From NCBI RefSeq assembly GCF_000485595.1, contig NW_014577571.1:176049-219720 (forward strand): 43,672 nt of DNA. Reading direction: 5' to 3'. This document shows positions 1 to 10,702 of this stretch, piece by piece. The translations under genes were made by a program, and so were the position numbers. Source of the DNA: Priapulus caudatus (taxonomy: Eukaryota; Priapulida; Priapulimorpha; Priapulimorphida; Priapulidae). The notes beneath the pieces are model-generated. The model did not search any database, was not told the origin of the DNA, and worked only from the letters and a program-made list of their open reading frames with translations. The first letter of the stretch is position 1. Every line of letters starts with the position of its first letter.

Positions 1-375
1 CTTTTGCTTTTAAATGAATAAATAAGAAACACCCACGGTCTGTAGCCCTTGGCTGGAAAGTGGTTTTGCGCAACTTATCAGATCGTGCGCTTTGAGTGGC
101 GCCACCGTCGTTGTAATCAAACTGTAGTCGTTAGTTTTAAAACATTAAAAAAAAATATTTCTAATGGTGATTGAACCATGAAACTTTTTATGTAGCGTAA
201 TTATAACCTAAATTAGCTGAAAATAACCCTAGAACCTAGAGTAAACTTTCCCTTTAATTATTATCTATCATACCCAAACTAGGATTGTGCCGGCCTAGTC
301 TGAAGTTTCCAGTCAGGCTTTATTCTAATCCTACTACTAGAAGTTGTTGGACCACTTGATTTCTGATTCCACGAT
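1..375. other. Upstream flank of WDPCP, no gene seen
   Basis: No coding exon is recognisable here. The stretch is AT-rich apart from a short GC-richer patch around 85-115. It directly precedes the putative WDPCP start codon, so it should hold the 5' UTR and promoter, but I see no TATA box or ciliary X-box motif that I would defend. Confidence 0.35.
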
Positions 376-1283
376 ATGGCTGGTCTACAGACAGAACTTC
401 ATTTATGGACACTGAAAGATATAATCACTATACCAGGTTAGAACCTCTTTTCTTATCAATTTCTGGTTCTGTGTTTTTCGATGCTTCATTACAGTTTTCT
501 GGTGGTTTGTTAGTTACAGTATGATGGTGTAGTGCCAAGGCAACACCATGTACATATCTATTACAGTGCATTGCATAGATATGCTCATAGCAACGGTATA
601 TGGCTGTCAATTTGGCCATTTTACTTTTAGGGAATACAAGAGGCAAAAGTTATGTTGCACGGTATTGTGCATAGATGGTATTATCTACAATACTTCACAA
701 GGGAGACTTCTATAGCTCACCAGATAAAGTTTCATGTTCTATAATTGATCTGTTTAATAATACAAATGAGTCATTTTTACAGAAAGTGATATATCCTGCC
801 ACAGCTACCATGACAAAAAAGAAACAGGTAAGTGTAATACGTGGCAGTGCTAGAATGCGGTGTTCTCCACACTTTATAATAATAGGTGGCGGGGCAAAGA
901 GGGTGCATGAGAGGGAGGGGGCTACATAGTAACAGAGCGGCATTTATATACTGCTATGCATTTGGTCATGCATTAAGCTGGTCAGTAGTAACAGTCTAGT
1001 AAGATCTATAAGATGGGTAAATGACCAGAGGTTTTACCTCATTTTCACATAATTGTAGATATATTGATGGTCCCCTGCTACTCCTATATGCTAACGTTTG
1101 CCCTCTAAGTGATGGCATTATTTTGCAATGTTTACAAAAACAATTGCCATCATCAAAACTATTCAAAGCTATATTTTTAATCTGTGTTAATGTATTTTTT
1201 ACATTGTGCAGGTACATTGAATGTGTCTGCCCCAGAGACAACTGGCCACACATATCTAGACTTGAAGCAGCAGTATATTGAAG
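376..1283 (+). CDS. WDPCP: WDPCP exons 1-3, amino terminus
   Basis: The ATG at 376 opens MAGLQTELHLWTLKDIITIP, which matches the TEIHLWSLK-type start of the family; the donor GT follows at 437. Exon 2 ends at a strong CAG/GTAAGT donor (827/828). Its acceptor is weak: AG at 704-705 or AG at 722-723 both keep the frame. Exon 3 is read from 1238 (…YLDLKQQYIEG), because the stronger-looking acceptor at 1210-1211 gives a stop or the wrong phase. Exon 1 and the exon 3 to 4 join (EG/RDIMWVPKNKRPEKL) are secure by similarity; exon 2 rests on open frame and phase only. Confidence 0.65.
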
Positions 1284-4200
1284 GTAAAAGTTGCAGATTT
1301 GATTGATAGTTGACTAATTTTTACACTGTCAAGAACACGTCTACATTAAATGGTATTCTTGTTGTATACGTCTAATTGTATTTATACATTTATGTATTTT
1401 TAACTCTGTCTCTAAAATAGTGTGCAGGTGATCTAGTTTTTGATTGTTATTGTGATAGCTTACTGTGTTAACATGAAGGTAGGGATATCATGTGGGTGCC
1501 AAAGAACAAACGTCCGGAAAAACTTAGAGACTCAATAAAGGAGTTAGAAGAACTGCTAAGCACCTGCATATGTGTCCATGCTGAGTGGAGGACTAGGAGA
1601 CTGTTGCAGGTGGGATATGTAACTTGCTTTCTGATTCCCAGTGCAGACAAGAGCTTGCTTGTAATCTTAAATTTTGACACGGTGTTAACAGCATATGTGT
1701 ACATGAGTCAGTATATTATTGCATCTGTCGTTTGTGGTTTATACCGTGTGAAGGGTGACATGGTGATTGCATGCAGACTCATTGTTCTGTTTATTGTAAG
1801 TGTTAAACGATTATTTTTATTTTTTAATTGAGTCTATATAGTAATAATCAATATTAATTATTTAGTGTCAGTTTGTTTCTTGTAATCTATAATTATCATA
1901 AAAGCACAATAGCTCATGTTTGAAGCAATGATCGCTGGAACGTTATCTAAAAAATTTGATAAACTGATCTAAAATTGTATGTTTTCAGTTGATGCTTGAC
2001 AATGGAACCCTTGTCTCAGTGATTCTTAGCGCCTATTCAGGAGATGTAGAAAGAGTAATCATTGACCGATATCTTGTTGGCAAACTCTGCTCTGATATTG
2101 TCGTTGATGGTATTTATACATACTTATAACCATTTTAAATGTGTGAACATGTAATTTAACAAAATTGTACTCTTACTAGATCAAGTGACATCTATCGTAT
2201 GTGAACATATCTCTTGTTATTTATCAACAGTATATCTTGACATTTGTGAGATCAACTATTTATGCACTTTACCCTATTTTGTATTTGCATATCTGTACCA
2301 GATTAAAAAGTCTGCCAATATTACTTCACTTTCAGTGGTGTGAGATCCAAAATATGTTATAAATTATTTTTATTTATGTATGTATTTCTTGTCTGGCAGC
2401 TGTTATCACAGATGGGTACTTGATGTTATCATTTCACATCAACAAATTGAACTACATCTACTTCACGAAGCGCGCCCATCCTGTTGATACCATCAAGAAA
2501 TGGGAGAAACTTGCCAGCTTGGAACCGAAGGTGACTTGCGAGATAGCACATTTCAATGATTCCCGCAATAATTCCACAGCTGTTATGTTTTCGTAGATGG
2601 TTAGGTGTTTGCATAATAACAGTAACCTACTTGTAATGCTATAAGATTAGGTAATGTTTATGGGAGAGCAGATATCCATTCTGGTACGCTCGATAAGTTG
2701 ACAGCGCTCATCAAGGAAAACTATCTGAAAATTCACAAAAACTTTTTGTCTTGCCATCTATATGTCTATATTAGCCTCTATATTAGCCTTGCTAATTAGT
2801 TGTCTCTTTTTTGCAATAAATTAACCAACAGGTGGTGACGATTGAATTGCCTGGCTTCAAGAATAGAAGAATGGAGAGAAAGCTGTCTGGGAGCATTGAC
2901 GATGAGCAGGTAAGCGTCAATAATGAACATTGAAGCAGGCATCAATATCTAGTAGGTAAGCATCAATGTCTAGTAGGTAAGCATCAATGTCTAGTTGGTA
3001 AGCATCGATGTCTAGTAGGTAAGCATCAATGTCTAGTAGGTAAGCATCAATGTCTAGTAGGTAAGCATCAATATCTAGTAGGTAAGCATCAATGGTGAAC
3101 AGGGAAGCATAAATGATGAGCAGATGAGCATTAATAGTGAGTATATAATCATCAATGGCTAGCAGGTAGGCGTTGGTGGCTAGCATGTGAGCATTGATAG
3201 TGGGAATTAACTCTAAGCATCACTGGAGGGTGCGGGTTAACACTGGTCATAAGTAGGCGAGCATGAATTTATTCTATTATGACTACAGGTAGAAGACACC
3301 TGTTTTTGTGCACATTGTGCACAAGCTGAATTCAAACTTATGAATTGGTATATCAGTTTAATAGTTATTAAACTTTTTGTGAACTTATAAATTAACCGGC
3401 TAATCACATTTTGTCCGTACAAAGTATTTGTCACCATATAAAAGTAAACAGAAAATAGAAAAAACAAATAACTTTTGTATGATATATTTGACCCCTCAGT
3501 CATACATAGCAGTTTTAGACACAAAGTCTACGCAGTGATTGCACTTTGCTTCTACTTTGCCAATGCTAATGGTGAACTTTGTACCCCTAGGTTCTTGTCT
3601 GGTGGCCAAAAGCAACAGATGAAGCGAAGCCATGGTCTCCACTCACCAGTGACCGAGACACGTCAAACTTAGTGGTGCTTGCTATTAATGGGTAAGATTC
3701 AAGCCCACCCGATATTATGTGAACTCATCCCTCTAATTAATAACTAGTACCTACGTTTTCTGTACGAATACATCAGTGTCCCTCATAAGTTGATATTATT
3801 TTTTATGTCCGATGCTCCATTGTACAATGTTATACCATAGTTACCACGATTTAATTTTAGTAAGGGGTACCTAGGCTAGCTGCCATGGTACCGTTGCTTG
3901 TTACATTGTTAGACTAGCACTTTTAATTAAGAATTGTATCAATTTACTGTACTGACGGTGAGGAGCTTGCAAGCTCATGTTGGCATATCTGTTACAAATG
4001 TACCATCTTTAAATTAATAAATAAATAAAAATAACACGTACATGTGCAAGATGCTGTAATAACTTTGTCTGCTCTATCATCCCTACTAGATTATGCAAGG
4101 AAAATCGAAACCATTGTAAAGCCTGGCGCATACGTGAGTTATTTTACTCAAGTAAAATGACGCATGAGTCATTTTAATCACGTGTGCGGCGGATTTTCGT

Positions 4201-7200
4201 TGAGTAATTTGACGAATGCGTCATTTTACTCACGTGTGCGGCGGATTTTCGTTGAGTAATTTGACTCATGCGTCATTTTACTCACGTGTGCGGCGGATTT
4301 TCGTTGAGTAATTTGACTCATGCGTCATTTTACTTGAGTAAAATAACTCACGTGTGCGCCGCACTTTAGGTCGTATTTTATATTTACTATCAAGAGCGCT
4401 CGCTCGCGCTTATACATGTTATACGCTCTTGTTACTATATATTGCAGAGTATAGAAAACTATTCGGTTCAAATTTGTGGATGGCTTTAGATAGTAATCAT
4501 CATTTGTCATAAGATCTTTTTGTTTATGTGTGTCGGTCTATGCATAGTTTCATATTCAGTGTCTGCAACATTATGTTCTGTGTATACACCCTACGTAACA
4601 CCTCCCACCAACTTACTTACACACCTACCTTCACACCTACCTATATCACTACCTAAATACAGCCTAAAAGTCACTTAAGTTGTTCTTCATTTCAGAGCTA
4701 CATTATATGTGAGATGCTTTGCGACTTCTGAGAATGAGCCAGTACATGCAATGTTTAGGTAACTTATGTTAATTTTTGCCAAATTGGTGTTATGCGGTGT
4801 GGTTTCTCCTAGGTATTTATTTAAATTAAATGTACTAGTAGATTTTACCATTACGATCAATCTGATGCATTTCTGAGATTGTAAATTATTAATACTTGTA
4901 TGTAGAAATTGTTTTTTTATATGATACTTTTTTACCTTTGGTTTTAAGTATTCAACAAATTAAAATATTTTGTAATATTTTCAGTAACATCGAGCCACAC
5001 CAGATTCTGACAGTTGAAGTGGTCAGTCGTAACCAAGCAGCATTTTCCGTTGACAGTTGCACATACGAAATCACACCTTCCCGGGTATGCTTATTCCCTA
5101 TACGAACATTTGGCCAGAATCAGAAATCTAAGTAATTTATAGTAAAAATTAAGGTCAGCGTCAACTGCATGCAGAGGTGTTTATAATTTATAAATGAATA
5201 ATTGTTTAAAATCTACACAAGACTGAATGTTTATACTTTAGGTTAATGTCAAGTACTGAAATTAGAAACTGCAATTGAAAACTCATTTATAATGCAATAG
5301 TGCTTAAAAAATTATGTAGAATGAAAATTGAATTAAGTATAGTTATGATTATTTCTAGCTGCAGCGAGTTTCTACCATAACAATTCCATTAAAAGGTGAG
5401 TAAGACATTTGCACTATATGAAGTAGCATGACTGTTGTTGGCATCATTACGGTTTTCTATGAACATTTATGAGATGGGTAGTCGTTAGCATTTACAATAT
5501 GCTGGAAAAGCATTCAGCAATGTTAAATGGATACTGTGTGTTTAGAAAACATAATAGACTATTTCTGCATCTATCCATATCTGCTTTCACATGTCGTTTT
5601 TCATGGTATTTCAACATTCTTGTTTATATGTAGTTTTAGGTGTGTATCATATGCACAAAAAAGCCAAGATTTAAGTGCAATATTGATTTGCATTCAAATT
5701 TTAGGTTTTTGATTTTTTTTAATTTTTTATTGCCATTGCATGCTCTGCCGAATGCTCTATTGTCCTCCATCTTATGAATAGATACGTCTGCCACTTATCC
5801 AGGTAAGGACATATACGTCCGATCTTTGTTTAGATTGGTGGTTGTTTGCATTTAACTTATATCTGCACACTTGTGCCATTAGTCCTACCAAATGTTGCTC
5901 TGCAATTTTTTTTGCATAACGATTGAAAATACTTGTACTTGGTGGGAAACGACTCTACAGACAGTTATTGGTTTACTATGTTTTCTCTGTTATTGAAATC
6001 TTCATTGCCATAGTTATTTGGTGAGCTTGTAGATTTCTCATATATGCATGAAACTGTGTTTCCATAGCAACTGTGGTGGCAGTTGGAAGGAATCTAGCTG
6101 AAGACAGACTCGTTGTTACCTGCGACGATGGAAACTTGGTTAGTTCACATGCGTTATGTGTAGAATTAGTACAGTTGGAGACACTGTTCTTATAGTACAG
6201 TACATGATTTAGTGGTTTAGTGGTATAGACAAAGTATATGGCATACAAAGTGTTGAACCAGCCACAGGAAAAAGTAGCCACCCTATTCCCAATGCAGATA
6301 AGGATTAAATGATCATAGCTTGTCGTAGAAATAAACTGTTGTTACTGCTTTCAATCAAGAATATTTAGCACTAGTTATAGCAGTATGTAGACTTGGATTG
6401 GAACAAAGCACAAGAAGTAATATTTTTGCTTATTGGAGCTTTTGCACGTGCGCATGCCTTCATAATGAGTGAATGTTTTCTATTTACCCAGATTCTCTAT
6501 GACTTCACGAGAAATGTCACGCAGATGGCTGATGTTTGTGTGGTATGTAATAACAAATTGACGTTACTTTCGCTGATAGGGTCTATGTCTCCCTGGGTAC
6601 TGCCGGAACGTACCGTGGGTACGGTCCGGTATACCGGAATATACCCTGGTAACTATCTGATATGGTTAGGGTTAGGGTTAGGGAGTAGGCGTAGGCGACT
6701 CCCTAAACTCGTTAGTGGAGTAGGCGAGGTATGGTCCGGCATATTAGATAGTACCAGGGCACGTTCTGGCAGTACCCAGGGAGACATAGACCCTGGCAGC
6801 GTTACTTTCCATGTAGGTAAAGATATGTTTATTTTTTATTCAGCATAGTGTTTACAACAGAAATAGAGCTCTTTTAGAGCCAAAATTGAATGTTCAGTAG
6901 CTAGTCACTTAAGATGAATCATACTGTTTTCAGAAGTAGGGCAGGCACAACATGTTTAATGTTGATATCTAGAATTATGACTCCAGTAATTAAATGAATT
7001 CTTTATTGAAAATCAGGAATGTCATATTCATTGATCACTGATAATATATTCATGTTGTGTTCGAATATTTTACACAATTTATCAATAGAGGCACTAAGTA
7101 GTAATATGATATTCACTGTCGTGCATTGCATACAACGGTGTTTAGGGCATCTAATAAATAATTGCAGGTAGTTTGGAATGTAGCCGTAATAATTTTTTGT

Positions 7201-10200
7201 AATTTGTTTTATTAACTGTAGGTGGCGCAGCATGTTTCATGGCACCCTCTTGGAGCTGTCTTCATTGTCAGCAGTGCTAGAGGAGAGATGAGGGTAAACC
7301 AAACCTTCTAATTCACACATAGCATTTATATAACATAAATTAATTAATAAGTACTTGAACTATGAGATGGCTCTAGAATGCTTTTAAAATGAATTGAATG
7401 AATCCAAGAATCAATTCATCGTTGTTGGCAATTGTATCTAGCGCTCTCAAGAATCTGCTTAATCTGCTTAATCTCAAAGAATCTGCTTAATCTCAAGAAT
7501 CTGCTTAAGAAGGCATAATAGGCCCATTGATTATGCAAAGTTGACGAATGCTACAGTAACTGGCACCTTCTGTAGTTAATAAGTACATTACCTTATAGCC
7601 AAACGCGTATTAGTTTGTCCAATATCACTGCTAATTACTAAGAAATGTCTAATTGAAAGCCGTAAATCTGGTAATCTGGCGCCAACGCTAAATTAGTTGC
7701 CAAGCAAAATAGCTTCAAATTCGGTTAGGTGACGTCACATGTTGCTACGGGTGTTGAGCAGAGAATTGTTTGTTCCGGGATGCTTATAACGACTAATGAG
7801 CTAGTTACTGCTAGTAGAATGTATCTCTGGGTGTATTCTCGGTATTGAGGCACAAGTAAATAACCGTGGGTGCTAATGAACGGGTACCCACATGTCTTCA
7901 ATTTCGGACACAGATGTATTCGTTTGACCAATATGCGTAAATACGCGTAGTGCCGTCTGCTTTCCATGTTTAGTCTGTGGCCATGGTTAGTCCACGATCC
8001 CACCATAGTGTTGGCCTCCAACACAGCCTACTTCATTATCACGAGCGTCCGTGATTCATACGGGGATTTCACGTTCATTACAATCAGAGCTACTATTACG
8101 TATACAGATACGGTACTGTACTATCGCTAGCATTGCGTACGGCTGAGCATGCGTGCGAAAATGTCCGGTGCACTATAAATCTGTATCACACCCCTTTAGT
8201 CGTATGTGGTTTCGAAACTGTAAACAAGTCAGTCAACTGATTTCTTGGACTGCGGATTTCAATTAGACATTTCTTAGTAACCAGCGGTCATATTGGACAA
8301 ACTAATATGCGTTTGGCTATAAGGTAATGTACTTATTAACTGCACAAGGTGCCAGTTACTGTAGCATTCGTCAACTTTGCATAATCAATGGGCATATTAT
8401 TATATTATTATGGTATGTATGTATTATTCTTTTAATAGTTGTGTCTGCAGTGGTACGTGTGTGTTTACAATTTGCACTGTAGGTAATCTGTGGACTCTTG
8501 ACTGTACTTTACAGGCATTTGATATGACTCTGGGTCAGCTTTCATTGGGTGTAATATCAGAAAATCCGAAACCATCAAAAGTTCTGGAACTGAACATGTA
8601 CTTTAGGTATGCTTGCTGGTACCGATTTCTTCATTACTGTGTACTACAATGTGTGCTACGTATCTCAACTTCGACCAATCAGACTGTGCCCCAACTCCTA
8701 GAGCAGCAATGCTGTTGGACCTATTTCTTGATCTCTTCTTTTGAAACAGCAACCCAGGATACTGTCTAACCAAATTTGTACACCCTCTTTAAAGAGCAGT
8801 GCACCATAATGCTAGCACTAAGAAAGTTCGTTGTAAACTGTCAGCCTTTATAAGGCTTTGCTCGGTCATCTGCATCAGGCCAAATCTGGCTCTATTCTAC
8901 ATAAAATATTTCTTCATCTCTACTCTGCTTCTATGTTCATTGCCATGAATCTCTTGTAATGTAATATCTTATGGTAATTAACAAACATTTTATTTCTACT
9001 ATGACTATATACCATTACTACTACTACTACTACAGTGGAACCCCGATTTTACATGCCCCGATTTAACGCGAATTCGGATATAACGCGATGAGTCGTTGGA
9101 CCCCCTTTTTCTGCTCTTATCTAGTAGCCACGTACCCCGATTTAGTGGGACTCCGCTTTTTTCGCGATGACATTTTATGGACCTCAACCATCGCGTTATA
9201 ACGGGGCTACACTGTATAACTATTATCAGGGGTTACTAATGACAAATTATGTCAATATGACAGTGACAATGCCAAGTTATGACAATGCCAATTCATGACA
9301 ATGATGTCATTATTAATCCCTGCTATTATTACTACTACGACTACTCCTACACTACTGCAACTACTGCTGATGATGCTGCTACTACGTACAACAGGGCTCC
9401 ACCGACGGTGCAGCTGATGCAGTGGTGTGACTGTGAAGTGCGTCCTACTGACTACATGACGGATGTTGTCGACTCTCTTGTCCTCATCTTTGACAGGTAA
9501 GTCGTGAAACAATCGCATTTGCCAATAGGAGTGACATGCCGATTATGGGTAATGCTGTTCATATGCCAAGTTTATTGGATGGAAATTGTGTACTGTTATA
9601 CGCCATATTTTTCGCATACAGATATTTTCGCGAATTCAGACTTGACGGACAATTTCACGAGTGGTTAATTTCGCGGTCGGTGAATTATGAATTATTTGGT
9701 ATTATTCGGTATGAATTATTCGCGTGTTGTTACTTTCGCGGTCGGGGACAAGTTCGCGAAATTTGCGAAAATTAAACCACTGCGAAATATACAGCGTATA
9801 CAGTAGTTTATGTATGGCTCTGAATATGCTGAGAAATGCTATGCCTACTAAAACATATTGACCACCATTCTAAAACTAGCCATGGAAAATCCATTAGTGA
9901 CAAAAAACAAAAAAGGCGATGAATTCCAGCACTATTCGAAACATCTATCCTCAACTAATTTCTATCCGTGAGCAGGGGCACTAACTATTGAAGTTGTATG
10001 TGCTAAGAGCGTGTCCTATACTCTTCTAATAGGGGTCCAGTAGGAATGGTGCAGTTTCAGCTTGGAGCAACATCTGGGGGTCAGTTGTCTGCTGTAGAAC
10101 TCGTTAAGCAGTATGCTAAGAGCAGGCAGCTGACGGAAGCTGGGGCCCTCCTGAACAGCATGAACTGGAACACGGAGGGTGAAAGCTGCTACATTTGTCT

Positions 10201-10668
10201 GAATGTCATCGTGAATCATCTACTGAAAATGCCACTGAACGTACAACGAGAAAGTAAGATATATGTGTGTACGTGAATGTTGTAGTTTGGAATGAGTAAC
10301 ATGAGCTGATGCGATCAGAGTGATGCGACTTTGAATCATTGGTCTCTATTTACCAAAGGTTGGAACCTGCACAACATAGTTGCAGCATGGGCTACTCAAA
10401 TGTGCAATATTTCTACATTGTTGCATAATTAGATGCAGTCAGAATATACATTGTAACATTTTCATCAAATTTGTAGCATTTACCTTCCTAACACACTACT
10501 AAAGACTAGGAGTATTCTTCGTTGACTTTTCAGCCCAGCTCGAGAGTGCATTAGGTAGTTTTTACTCACCGTCCAAGTATCTAACGGATGTGACAATTAT
10601 CGAGTACAGAGATTCGATCTCCCGCCTAGCACGCAGATTCTTCCATCATCTGCTCAGGTGAGACTACG

Positions 10669-10702
<34 letters not shown>

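Noticed and set aside
1-375. RFX X-box expected upstream of a ciliary gene
   Set aside because: I looked for GTTRCC/RGYAAC pairs near WDPCP and the ZBBX-like gene and found no convincing one.
2917-3186. Reverse-strand open frame with a repeated LLDIDAY motif
   Set aside because: It is the 21-bp minisatellite read backwards; a period divisible by three without stops creates it. No start context or splice sites.
6393-6848. 151-residue open frame spanning 6393-6848
   Set aside because: It runs through WDPCP exon 13 in frame and then through intron and MITE; only 6492-6542 is coding.
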